In this document: in pieces, positions 23,820-34,189 of the stretch
How positions within the stretch are numbered: position 1 is the first letter of the stretch
Layout of the letters: each line of letters starts with the position of its first letter
Assembly: GCA_001938485.1 (NCBI GenBank)
Contig: MQRK01206548.1
Coordinates: forward strand, 32,230 to 96,229
DNA: 64,000 nt
Direction of reading: 5' to 3'
Source: Girardia tigrina
Taxonomy: Eukaryota > Platyhelminthes > Tricladida > Dugesiidae
Position numbers and translations under genes: made by a program
The notes under the pieces: model-generated
Database searches by the model: none
What the model saw: only the letters and a program-made list of their open reading frames with translations
What the model was told of the DNA's origin: nothing

Positions 23820-26410
23820 CCATTAAGTACCAAGTTTTTTTTATAATTCGTTGATGTGGTTTTTAAATTTAATTCTTCTGCAATGTTAAAAAATAGGAAC
23901 ATTGGTACAATATGAAAATATTATTTACTTCAAGGAATGTAATATTTATTTTAAAAAAGGTTAATGTTAACATTTGAAAACATTATACTTAATGGCTAAA
24001 CAAAGTTAGAACTGGGAAAGAAAGTATCTTGACAATGACTTTTTCGTATTCAGAATTAAATACCTAAATACTAAACCGGGGTTCACTTAGAAGAACATCA
24101 TGACCTTTTTTGTGAATTTGACTCATAAGAACCTTGGCTCAAATCATAAGAACCTGATCAAATCATCTATGATAAACTTTATTATTAAATCGAGTACAAG
24201 TCGACCTCATCAAGAGAAGAACAGGTCTGATCAACAAAAACAAAATTAAACTCTGAAAAGCCCAAACTGCAGTCAGAAAAAAGAACCAAAGAAAAGCTCA
24301 GCAGCTAAGATATAAAGGTTCACTATACCATCCATATATCCTTTACAAAGTATCCTCTGATTACTAATTTATGTCCTGTGAGCATAAATCTGAGAAATAA
24401 CAAATTTTCACAGCAAAAAGGAAGATTTATTTTGTCAAAGCCAGCATCATTTTAAAAGAGGTATCCGAATTTTGATAAACTTTAGAAAAGAATTCAAAGG
24501 TTCTGAAGGTAATTAGATTAGATAAATAATAAGGACAATAACATTAATTTGCCTGTAATTAAAAGTAGTCTTCAGTATCGCTAATAGTCTCATGATTCTG
24601 AAGGGACAAAGAACGACTCATGAAGATTCCTGGGGATCCCATATCTAGATGCTTATCTATGAATCTATGATACCATTTAAGGAAGCCGTTCAAAACAAAG
24701 GATATTTTTGATCAGAACATTATTGCTAATAAAGACGTTAATTGACTTGGAAAGAGCAACTAAAAGTCTAATTGATCTTGCCACAACATTAAAAAAAACT
24801 ATTGAATAGAGTAAACAAAATTACGTTTGAACTTGAATAATAAATAGCACTGCCGAAATGATGAGCAAATAATTACAAAAAGTAGCAAATAATAACAAAA
24901 GTTTTCTTCATTCATTTGTAAATTATCTTCTAAAGAAGTTATAATATTATAATAATATAAAAAAAACAGTAATTAAGTCATAAAAATGGTACATTTTGTG
25001 ACGGAAAAAAAGTTTCAAACCGATTTTTGCTCCATAAAAAACCGATTTGTCAAATCTTTTTCAAATGATTTTTATTTCCTGAATACAAGAAATATAAAAT
25101 AATTAATGAACAATTTATTTTGATGAACAAAAATTAATTTTTGTGGTGTTAGCAGCTCGGGCAAAGTTGAGGCATAGCGTCGTTGGTTGGGGGTATCTGG
25201 ATGATGGAGAAATTATAACATTTAGATTGCTTCGGTGGGAGACGTTCCCGGGTTTCCCAATCGCTGGTCAATGTCTCTTTTTAATTTGATTCATGAGGTC
25301 TGTTAGGGATTAAATTGGAAGCTAAAATTTTTGATGTTGTAAATTAATTTAAATGAATAATAATAATGTAAAATTCTTTAAGAAAATTTTATCATAATAA
25401 TTAAGTTAAATAATTAAACTATTTTTATGTATATAAATATTTGTACTATGTATGGTTGGTAATTTAAATAAATTGGTTCCTCCAAAAAATAACTGAATAT
25501 TAAAATAAAGAAATTGTTTTAATATTCAGAGTTTGGGAAAAAATTTCAAGAGTAGAAATTTGTTTATAGAAATAAATTTTTACCAAAACGTTATTTACTT
25601 TTTTTATGGAGTATTCGGCCGTTCCGACAGAAGATAACAAGGTCGATTCGCGATTCAAACCTGCAACTATTTTTCATCAACTAAACCGTGAAAATATCAC
25701 TTCTATTTATTTTCAATTTTTCATTAGATCCGCGAATCTTAATCATTTTAAGCTTTTCTGGAGCTGAAACGCTTGACATAGACATTCATTTTCTCAAACA
25801 ATAACAATTTCCGAAATATTATTCAACAAAAACAATCGTCTTTTACAAAAATTCTATGATCTGAGTTTTTTAATCCCTATGGAAATCGATAAATTAAAAT
25901 GGAGTTCAATAAAATATGTATTTCTATCACATCAAAAAAATACAAACATTTTTTAAAGTAGCCTAGAAAAACTAAAGCATGTTTTCTTTTAATTTCAATT
26001 TAATCAAAGATAAATTCAGATTTAATACAGATTACAATAAAATTAGTTCAATTGATAAAATTGCTTAAATTGTTCAATGATTATTAAAATTTGAAATTAA
26101 TTTAACAGTATTTTATTACAATACAAGACATTGTCTTATGTTTGTGATATTAAATTACCTTATAAAAACAACAATTTTGTAACACAACTGCAGCACTGTA
26201 GAATTAGTGAAGTTAATAATATCAGACACTGGTGATTCCGGGAATTATGTTGCCTCGACTTTGCTTGGATGATGAGGCCATACTGTTTAGTAATCGTATT
26301 TGCAGCAAATCGGCGCAACGAGTAGTTAATGTACTTTATTTTTTAGCATGACGCTTGGATTAGCTTTATATATATTATAATATTTAAACTTATTATTTAA
26401 TTATATATAT
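23820..26410. other. Gene-poor DNA
   Basis: No supported gene. A GC-richer patch at 25145-25285 (CAGCTCGGGCAAAGTTGAGG, GACGTTCCCGGGTTTCCC) is unexplained. The rest is AT-rich. Confidence 0.5.
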
Positions 26411-26411
26411 A

Positions 26412-26725
26412 ATGGTGCTGGCCTTCAAATCTGACTGAGAAGGTCAGTGCCCGTTTCTCGTGCGGGATCTGACTGGCACCTGTTGGTGCTCCGACGAATA
26501 GCAGTCATCGGTCCGACTCGCTGTGACTTCCCGAAACGTGAACTCGTTCTCGTGGCCGCCAGGACAATTCCAGGCAGCTTGCAATCGACCAAGCCGACCG
26601 ACTCTCAACCCGAAAGTGCGACTATGGCGGCTGTATATGTGTGCCGGGTACCACCAAAGTGTATGAGGCGGTTGTGTTGGCAAACCAGTCGTTTCGGGTC
26701 GATGTGCGCCAGTGCGAATCGTCTT
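26412..26725. other. Isolated GC-rich island, origin unknown
   Basis: About 310 bp of clearly higher G+C (over half G+C by eye) with sharp borders inside AT-rich DNA. It is open in more than one frame on both strands: a 99-codon plus frame at 26447-26746 and a 94-codon minus frame at 26728-26444. Neither resembles a family I know. Candidates are an exon of horizontally acquired DNA, an LTR or SINE body, or contamination. It contains no 5S or tRNA promoter boxes I could recognise. Confidence 0.5.
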
Positions 26726-26873
26726 CATTTTTTTTATTCAAAGTAAATAAACAACATGGTTGAGAAGAATATATTTTAGTTAATGAAATTCGAAATTGGG
26801 TACAAAAATTATTTTTCATTAATTCATTTAAACAATAGTTTTTTTAATTTCGATCGTTTGACCAGATCACTAC

Positions 26874-26877
<4 letters not shown>

Positions 26878-26918
<41 letters not shown>
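26878..26918. repeat. AT dinucleotide microsatellite
   Basis: About twenty uninterrupted AT units. The DNA from 26930 to 27980 has no supported gene. Confidence 0.9.
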
Positions 26919-26921
<3 letters not shown>

Positions 26922-27989
26922 TAATTAATTAAATTCAGCAAAACAAAAATTATAATTTTGAATTTACGAAATTCATAACCCCTGATATAGAGTAATCATT
27001 ACTAGCATATGTATTTGCCACTTTAGATTTACTTGATTTTATGTTCTGACTATGATGTAGAGTTGCTGGAACTTTCAATTTTTCCTGTTGATCTGTGGAT
27101 AGCTTCTCAAACAATTTCATCAGACATGAGCCTACCAACGCATGGAAAATGATCGGAATTCCCTTCTAATTCAGGGGTTCTTCATTGAAGGCAATGTGCT
27201 TGTATGCATTTGACCTAAATTGTTTCTGTCTTTGTAAAATGGTTGATACCTGGTATATTACTATCTCAATCTACCATGCAGCTTTATACTAGAATGACTA
27301 AATTTTGATCGTAGTCGAAAATTAGGTGGTCTTGGAATAAAGCACATTCCATTATTTTATCTTTCTATGAAAGTCGTAATCAAGTTCAGTTGTTTCTCAC
27401 AAAATATCCTGCATAAAATACTTGAAATAAGTAGTAAAATTGTGGAGTAGTTCAACTAATTCCTTTTAGTAAGTTTTTTATCTCTGCCAATTTTACGTAA
27501 AGCTGATTCTCCCCTTGGTCAAGCCCCTTGAGTATTCTCAAACTCATTCTGTCCCTTAAACCAGCTTTTAGAATAATGTCGTGCCAAAACGTTTTTAATT
27601 ATTAGGGTTAAAGGCCTTATTAGTCTTATTTTGAACATGAAGAATACAGTCGATAACTTTCTAAAAATGTTTTTTTTATTTCTGACTGTTGAAATGTGTA
27701 ACAATTGTTGTAACTGTTCCAATGTAAGTGTGAAACAACTTGAGTAACATGGAGGAGAATTTCTGGATTATAGGATCACGAAAGATGAAATACCATTCGG
27801 TTTGTATGTCTCGTAAAGCAAATGACATTCTGCAAAATGAAAACTATCTAATCATTGTGCACAGTGTATAGGTTGTCACTGAATCTTTCACAATTGTTAA
27901 TCAATCTTGGCAATGTTTTGAGACTGTCAAGGAATCAGGGAAATTGATATTCATGACAAAGGAAGGTACTTCTTATTCTGAGCTACTCA

Positions 27990-28285
27990 ATCGAGTTTGC
28001 CAGCTACACCCCGTCTATACTTAACATTTCACAAAAGAAACATTTGTGTCTTCAAATTGTTGTTACACCCACTATACAGTCCGGATTTGGCTCCCAGTGA
28101 TTTTATACTATTTAACATTCTGAAGAAGAGTTTTAAGGATCATCATTTTCCTACGACACCGAACCGAAAAAAAAACTCAAGAATATTTTCGTTTTAATAA
28201 AAATTTCTTTCAAAATGTATTTGATAACTTCATATGTCGTTTGCGAAGCGTGAACTGCAAAAATAGTCATATTTGTTGAGAATAA
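27990..28285 (+). mobile_element. mariner C-terminal fragment
   Basis: Translation shows FKLLLHPLYSPDLAPSDFIL, then FNILKKSFKDHHFPTTPN, the third-catalytic-Asp region (PPYSPDLAPSDF.LF..LK..L..HHF) of mariner transposase. Further on, in another phase, VFDNFICRLRSVNCKNSHIC resembles the closing helix. The HDN motif with the second Asp is degraded just upstream. No inverted ends were seen and the 5' part is missing. Confidence 0.68.
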
Positions 28286-28841
28286 AATCTCTATTGTATT
28301 GTAATTCGGTAATAAAAAGTTAATTTCGTTTCCGTTTTCTTCTCTATCCGAGTCTGAAGATTTATGACCGCATTTTATATACACAATTAGCAATCAATAA
28401 GAGATGTTTGCGGTTACTCTGATTGAGTTTTCAATTCTTTCAGCTTTGACGGCTTTTGGAAACTTGAAAACAGAAAACATTAAAACTAAATAGGAATACT
28501 ACAGAATTCAAGATTCAAAATTGTTGTTTTCACAAATATTTTGCAAATCAGGCAAGATGAAGCTTAGTTTTTTAAATTCTTACATAATGTCCTGTACTGA
28601 AGCGTTCGGATTCTGACAATTCTTAAAATGGCAAAGAAGTTTAATTGTTAGAAACATGGAGTGATACTATCTGCAATCATTAGGCATGACTTGGTGAAAT
28701 GGTTACATCAGTTGTACCATCGCCTTCAGAATCATCCGTTTCCTTCATCGACATAAAAATAATTACTCATTTGTCTGAAGTTATCATTATAAATCAATAG
28801 TTGTCTTCAAATTTATTTTTTGTCAAGCTTTGCAAGCATTA

Positions 28842-28905
28842 GTGGAGCTGAAAATTGTTCATTGACCGAACATTTTGCCAAAATTTTAGGTAAAAGTAAA
28901 TTTTA
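28842..28905 (-). repeat. Terminus shared with the LSm3 insertion
   Basis: GGAGCTGAAAATTGTTCATTGACCGAACATTTTGCCA-like sequence, written here in two parts as GGAGCTGAAAATTG and TTGACCGAACATTTTGCC, matches the left edge of the block at 8364 (GGAGCGGAGAATTG, TTGACCGAACATTTT). A Penelope-like 3' end lies just beyond it at 28982-29020, so the shared string may be the far 3' tail of that element. Confidence 0.4.
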
Positions 28906-28981
28906 ATTAAAGTAAATAAAAACTTAAAATAAAGTGAATTAGAAAACGCCATTTTAAAATACTTTTTTTAATAAAGCAATA

Positions 28982-29020
28982 TATTTCGACGGAATATCCG
29001 TCATCATAAGGCAATTCTGA
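28982..29020 (-). ncRNA. Hammerhead-like motif of a Penelope-like element end
   Basis: On the minus strand: ATGATGA, then a five-pair stem ACGGA/TCCGT closing a three-base loop, then CGAAATATATTG. This is the core order of the minimal hammerhead ribozymes known in Penelope-like elements (CUGAUGA, stem II, GAAA). The first core base is A instead of C, so activity is doubtful. Confidence 0.4.
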
Positions 29021-29760
29021 TTGTAGCTGTTAAGCTTATATATATTAAAATGATGATTGTGTAATTATTTATGCAATTACTGTTTTACGCAAAAACTTTC
29101 AATAAAGTTGATGAGTCACTTGATTGGTCATTAATTGCTGGATTAACCACTTTAATTTTTAATGCCTCACACGAAACTCTTTCCCAATATTTTTTAAAAT
29201 TGCTGCATAAACTTTAAAATTATTTATTTCAATAGACTATTTACAAAGTTTCTGAATTTCTTGAAATAAATAATTTTAAAGTTTTATAATTTATAATAAT
29301 AATATATATAATATAATAAATTTGAAATTATTCGTGTTCAATAAAAAAAATGACTTCGTCTTTTTTTCTTTTAAAAAAGGAATCAGATATACGTAATGTG
29401 AGGAATATGGGGTGTAAAATTGTTTTTGTAGTGTTTGCATGTTTGAATGTTGTGTGTTGATTTGGGATTGTGCGTCTCCTAATCAGATGGATGATTGATA
29501 TTTTTATTCCTATAATCTGAAATTAATTTATTTAAATTTAGATTTAATATTCAAATTTTTATTTTTATTATTGCAACTTTTAAATAATTTTATTGATTTT
29601 ATTTTTGTAATTTTTTAAATAATTAAAATCAAATTAATGTTTAAAAATGACAATAGAAATATTTTATTTAAGCCAATAAAATATAAATTAAATATTTTTT
29701 GATAAAATAATTTTATCAAGTATAGTTCAGATTATAATGGGAGATATTGAAAATTGAGTG

Positions 29761-29862
29761 ATGGATTATAGTGAAAGCAATAATATTGATCATCATAAAG
29801 ATGATAAGATATGTGAATGTAATAAATGTTCTGTCAAATGCGTGAGTTCTCTAAACACGTGA
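29761..29862 (+). CDS. Short Cys/Asp/Asn frame, left arm of copy III
   Basis: 33 codons: MDYSESNNIDHHKDDKICEC, then NKCSVKCVSSLNT. A strong donor-like site (ACG|GTGAGTAAA) lies near 29899 and an acceptor-like TTTACAG near 30020, so this could be a first exon. The frame after the stop (NADAFIELYER) is open in another phase. Function unknown. Confidence 0.25.
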   Translation: MDYSESNNIDHHKDDKICECNKCSVKCVSSLNT

Positions 29863-30118
29863 AAATGCTGATGCATTTATTGAATTATATGAAAGAACGG
29901 TGAGTAAAACTGATTATAAAAAGGTCTTTACATTAACATTCTGCTGAAGCATAACAGTCAAAGAGCCCGAACTGTAGTGATCATCAGCTCGAGAAAAATA
30001 AATTTTACTGATTTACAGGAAACAATCTACTCCTCACCGATTAACGAATCATTTAGCGATATTAAACTTTTTAATCGCGATTATTTGCGTTTTTCAGTTG
30101 ATGATCGCCTGATAAAAA

Positions 30119-30410
30119 ATGAAAATTTGTTACGAATCCGTGGTTGAATTAGTGGAATGTGTTCCAAAAGAAATGTCGATTCTATTTGCCTGCGATCAAT
30201 CGATCCATGAACATTTGGAATCAAAACAAGCGACTTTTAAACAATTTGCCGATTTTTTAGTTTTCATTTTGATCTCTGACAGTTTAAAAATGATCAATTC
30301 ATCTATTCAAAATAATTTGAGCTACTATCAAAGATGTTGGTCAAGTAGACGGGTTTATGAAAAGGAACCAATCAAAAGGTCACGACCGGCGATCCCGCAC
30401 AGGATTCTTA
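30119..30410 (+). pseudogene. CYRI/FAM49-like fragment
   Basis: CYRI (FAM49) proteins are cytosolic Rac1-binding antagonists of the WAVE/Scar complex, about 320 residues. The frame here covers only the equivalent of residues 90-165: KICYESVVELVECVPKEM, then HLESKQATFKQFADFLVF, DSLKMINSSIQNNLSYYQRC. This lines up with the family's HLE..QAL.KQFAEIL.F.L.FDELKM.NPAIQN.FSYYRR. In-frame TGA and TAA sit just upstream of ATG 30119 and no splice acceptor separates them, so it is not an intact exon. Conserved regions before and after were not found. It lies between two inward-facing arms of the long-TIR family, which suggests capture by the element. A decayed host gene invaded by repeats is the alternative. 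Confidence 0.68.
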
Positions 30411-30413
30411 TAT

Positions 30414-30581
30414 TCAATTAGTTTTATTTACCAAACACATTTGTTCTTTTAAGAAAGAATATTCAGTAAAATTCTGGATGGTCATTATTAAGAACACCAA
30501 TATGCTTTCCATACATTTATTTTCCTCATAGTTCGAATTGTCTTTGGGACAATTCTCAGCCAAGCTTTCGTAGTTTGACAT
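30414..30581 (-). CDS. Short Asn/Ser frame, right arm of copy III
   Basis: From ATG 30581 (minus): MSNYESLAENCPKDNSNYEE, then NKCMESILVF and a hydrophobic tail, 55 codons. An in-frame ATG lies upstream at 30626, but 30581 is the one conserved with the other arms. Only the start is conserved. Confidence 0.25.
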   Translation of the reverse strand: MSNYESLAENCPKDNSNYEENKCMESILVFLIMTIQNFTEYSFLKEQMCLVNKTN

Positions 30582-30999
30582 CTCACTTAATAGATAAGAT
30601 TTCGTTAATGTATCGTTAATAAACAATTATTTGAAAAACTTTTCGTTTTAATTATTTTCAGATTTTATGTTCAAAATTCTACTTTTAATTTTGTTAATAA
30701 TTTTATTTAAAAATTAATTTAATTTTAAATTGATTTACAAAAAAATATTTATTTAATCAATTTAAAAATAAGTTAAAAATTATTTTCTTTATTAAAATTT
30801 GAAACGATTTAATATTTTTAAAAGTTTTTTAATGTCTTATTTTGTAATTTAAAATGCAAATTATGCTCGAACTATTCATCACGAACATTCGAAATATCAA
30901 TTTTCCATCAGGGTTGGAGAAAGACATTTCCAAATTTAATTGCTCAACATAAAAAATTCAACAAACCAAATTCAACATAATAAATTTGAAATATTCCTC

Positions 31000-32250
31000 A
31001 GTCATCATTTTCAACTTTTATTTAAAAAAAACAGAAGATCTTATTATTGTCAAATTAACCTTATATTTCATTGAAGAAGGAATTGATGAAAAAAATTGTA
31101 TGCTTCCCTTCTTGTTAAGAAACTTGGATGAATCTCCAGGGAAATTAAGCTTGCTATTTCTTCTTGACACGAATGTCATTTCTAATTTATTTACTGTAGT
31201 AATTTTCTTGGCAAATATATCTTTAGGTTGATGAAACTGGTGAACATATTATCGTATTTCATTGTTAAATAGAGGAATTCTGCATAGTTTAATTGACCAA
31301 AGTTGAAACTAAAAAAGCCTTCTTAGATGAAAGCATTATTCGGTGAAGGAATTTTGAAACAGTTCTAAGCAAGCTTGTGGAAGTAATTTCAGTCAAGCAC
31401 AGAACTTTACTTCAAATTACATAGATTGGTATAGGAAGAACTACCCTATAGTAGTCATATTTTTAATTTTGGATTATGAATTCAATGAATGATTAATTGC
31501 AATATTTTTCAGATTAATATTAATTTTCCGTTCATTTTGTGTCATCAAATGAAGCTTGTAGAACACAATCATCCATGTCTTCCAAGGGATTATTCCATTT
31601 ACAAATATCACTTCGTCAATATCTCCACATCATCAAAATAAATATTAAATATCTCATAAGTGTTAATCGAAAAATTCGTCTCGAGAAAATAATATTTGTC
31701 AAAGTTCTGAAATATCGGCCACTCTCAAAAACCGTTTATCGGCTCAACCAAAACGACCTATTGCCAACCTGAATCTGGCCACTGCTCACAAATCGTTGTA
31801 GACGACCGGGAACCAGTCACGGATTTTCACTAAATCAGATGATACTCCACACGAGTTACGAAGAAATTTTTGATTGTTTTTTCCCCATTTCGAATCAGAT
31901 CTATTTGTTTTTAATCATTAAAAATTCAGGTAAACAAACAGAGAAAATGTTGCGTAAGTGAATGTTGTTTATTTTCACGATACCGATTTATCTAACGAAT
32001 TGATCAATACTTTTCAACATTTGAAAAACTGTAAGATTTGAATTTGTGCTTTGAAAATAACGTATTATAAAAACAAATTTCTCTTTAAAAATGTATTTCA
32101 TCATGAACACTTACAATTCTTAAATAGAAACACAAAACTTTTACAAATTTATGCAAATAAGCAACTTCGCATTTTTATAAATATAAATATGTTGACGTTC
32201 TCTGTTGTTTATAAAAATCAATGAAAGAACACAAAGGATTTTTAATTTAT
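31000..32250. other. Gene-poor DNA
   Basis: No family recognised. A GC-richer patch (31540-31850) contains an open 77-codon frame with no likeness to known proteins. Confidence 0.5.
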
Positions 32251-32258
32251 ATTTTAGT

Positions 32259-32600
32259 ATTGAGTAATTATTATTTAAAACTATTATATTATTTTATATA
32301 ATTGTACTGAAATAGTACAACTAAATTATAAACAAGAAGATCCGAGTTGTCGTTAAGGCTCTCGGTTTTCAAATATAAAATCGGCCAGGGACCAAATAAA
32401 ATATAAATCTCTTTTATTATAATTTGTAATTACAAATTATAATAAAAGAGATTTATATTTTATTTGGTCCCTGGCCGATTTTATATTTGAAAACCGAGAG
32501 CCTTAACGACAACTCGGATCTTCTTGTTTATAATTTAGTTGTACTATTTCAGTACAATTATATAAAATAATATAATAGTTTTAAATAATAATTACTCAAT
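32259..32600. repeat. Perfect spacerless palindrome, 342 bp
   Basis: Two 171-bp arms are exact reverse complements as far as I can read, meeting at AATTTGTAA|TTACAAATT (centre between 32429 and 32430). Identity stops at once outside (T opposite T at 32258/32601). Each arm also holds the inner inverted word CCGAG/CTCGG. No transposase end or gene was recognised in the arms. A weak echo of the word ACTATTTCAGTA occurs at 32678. It may be a recent inverted duplication or a fold-back artefact of amplification or assembly. Confidence 0.95.
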
Positions 32601-32850
32601 TCAATTACTTAGTAGTTTTTATTCTATTTTGAATTCTTTGCAGCTCAAATATAATCGTTCTATATAAATATAATCATACTATTTCAGTATAGCTTATTCT
32701 ATTGTTCTAATTTCTGATCTTAAACGATCGTTTATATACTTTGATAAAATAAATAATCAACTTCCGTTGATCATATTATTTTTTGATTACTTTGACTTTT
32801 TCGAAAAAAAACATCGGTTTTAGGATACTCAGATGTTCTTCTTTCTTTTT

Positions 32851-33330
32851 GACCTTAACCGTTGGGCTGTGGGTGCACCCAATTATAAACAAGCCTTTGC
32901 CACATCTCTCTATTTGTAGCTTTTTTTCTCAAACATTCCGGGCTCAATCCACGCCATTCTTTTAAATCGTCTATCAATTGCCTCTTTGGTCTTCCTCTTG
33001 GTCTTTATCCTTTCACTCTTCCCTCAATCATTACCTTTGCTAGTGTTTGTTTTCTTATTTGATGTCCGTAGAATTTCAGCTTCCTTCTCTTGATGGTCTC
33101 TTCTATTGATTCTGGTCTTTTACCTAGTATTTCTGTCAATCTCCTCCAGACAAATTCGTTTGTCTTCTTTTCTTTCCACGTGATCTTCAGCATTCTCCTG
33201 TAGCACTTCATTTCAAACGCTTTAAGTCTATCCATGCTCTTCTGATTTATTGTCCAACTCTCGCATCCATAAAGGAGTGTTGCCCAGACAATAGCCTTAT
33301 TGATCTTTATTCTGCTCTTGAGATGAATTT
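32851..33330 (-). mobile_element. LINE (non-LTR retrotransposon) 3' end
   Basis: The minus strand encodes NKAIVWATLLYGCESWTINQ, KSMDRLKAFEMKCYRRMLKI, TWKEKKTNEFVWRRL, IKRRKLKFYGHQIRKQTLAK, then RPRGRPKRQLIDDLKEW and W.RLVYNWVHPQPNG. This is the C-terminal tail downstream of reverse transcriptase in endonuclease-type LINEs (YG.E.W.., R...MLKI.W, RR.L.F.GH..R, GR.R..W.D), probably CR1/RTE-like. A 5'-truncated copy, as usual for LINEs. The last 45 bp (32851-32894) are shared with the SINE at 36355-36785, which suggests this LINE's family mobilised that SINE. Confidence 0.8.
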
Positions 33331-33451
33331 TTTAGAGGTTAAACAATGTGCTAAGCTTAATCATTGCGCTTGTTGCAATACCATTCCGACTTTTGATTTC
33401 TTCTTCGCTTCCCCTGTTCTCTGTGATAGTAGAACAACAATTCGTACAATT

Positions 33452-33662
33452 ATGGTTTACCTTCCCTGCTTTGTTATACCGATCGTCTTGTACATCTTCT
33501 ATCGGTTCATTCGGCCCGTTCTTGCCTTATTTATCGAAAAATATAAAATAAAAAAAAGCGAAACCAGTCGATATAAATGACAACACGATCGATACGAATG
33601 GGAATCGTTCACGAATCGATTCAGATACGATTGTAACGAAGAGATTGGTGTCGATTCAATAA
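33452..33662 (+). CDS. UPF0729 (C18orf32-like) small membrane protein
   Basis: The ATG at 33452 starts MVYLPCFVIPIVLYIFYRFI followed by RPVLALFIEKYKIKK. This is the family hallmark MVC(I/L)PC(F/I)VIP.LL.I....PY: a conserved N-terminus with one hydrophobic segment (residues 2-30). In vertebrates the protein (76 residues) is reported to be ER/lipid-droplet associated, role poorly known. As assembled the frame stops at 33578. One base less in the A-run at 33550-33558 would lead into KPVDINDNTIDTNGN.. and a stop at 33660, giving about 70 residues, close to the family length and with a polar tail like relatives. So either a homopolymer error or a real frameshift. The upstream in-frame ATG at 33323 is not conserved. 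AATAAA follows at about 33762. Confidence 0.68.
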
Positions 33663-33973
33663 TAACGATTGTATTTATTCAGGTACCGTTGATATACGGC
33701 GATAAGAAGGATCAATGAAGATATTTTTTTAAATTATTAGAGATAAATTTTGTTTGTGTAAATAAATTGATTCTCAAACGTCCCGGATGTCAAAATTAAT
33801 AATTAAATCCAAATTGAAATGCTATACGAATACGAATTTTATGACAAAAGATAACATTTTAGTAATGTACATGTTGGTGACAGAACGGGCGCAGCGGATT
33901 TGTGTTTGTGGGGCGCTGGTGATGGGGGGGTGGACTGCGGGACACAGGGGAGAAAAACTCAACGTAATCTTAC

Positions 33974-34174
33974 TGCCATCATCCTCACTCAGCTCGATCG
34001 TCAAATCTCTGCGGCTCGCCGCTCCAGCCCCTTCCACCGTTTCAAATAACTGCGACCAATTCATTCCATCACAAAACCATTTCTGCTCTTTAACATCATT
34101 GACTTTGCTCTTCAAATTACCGACTCGTTTCGTCAAATCCGGCTCCAATAACTTTCTAATAAGAGATCGAATTG
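33974..34174 (-). CDS. PKA-type AGC kinase exon (C-terminal part), isolated
   Basis: Read on the minus strand, an exon opens after an acceptor TTTTCTAAG and closes at a strong donor GGCA|GTAAGAT. It encodes AIRSLIRKLLEPDLTKRVGN, LKSKVNDVKEQKWFCDGMNW. This matches the end of the kinase lobe and start of the AGC C-tail in the cAMP-dependent kinase catalytic subunit or PRKX (LL..DLTKR.GNLK.GVNDIK.HKWF...DW). After NW the expected K.PF.PK tail is not readable in the same frame; a GD..NFD-like string appears in another phase. No neighbouring exons with the glycine loop, HRD or DFG motifs were found in the window. It is either a stray exon of a decayed copy or a gene with distant exons. Confidence 0.6.
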
Positions 34175-34189
34175 CTTAGAAAAGTGTTG

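Larger units (their letters stand above)
29396..30990. mobile_element. Long-TIR element, copy III, enclosing a CYRI gene fragment
   Basis: Left head on the plus strand (GTGAGGAATATGGGGTG at 29400 to CTAATCAGATGGATGATTGA near 29495) and right head on the minus strand (TGAGGAATATTTCAAATT at 30990 to CTCCAACCCTGATGGAAAAT near 30900) face each other. Each is followed inward by AT-rich DNA and a short Ser/Asn/Asp-rich frame (MDYSESNNIDHHKDD at 29761; MSNYESLAENCPKDN from 30581, minus). The interior, about 29870-30410, contains the CYRI-like fragment. Length is about 1.6 kb. No transposase was found. Target duplication was not resolved. Confidence 0.55.

Noticed and set aside
26444-26746. Opposed open frames in the GC island
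   Set aside because: Both are open because of base composition; no known domain, so listed only as an island.
28560-28830. Second Tigger N-terminal relic
   Set aside because: The only shared string with the Tigger locus lies in the inserted block, not in Tigger itself, once the target duplication is taken into account.
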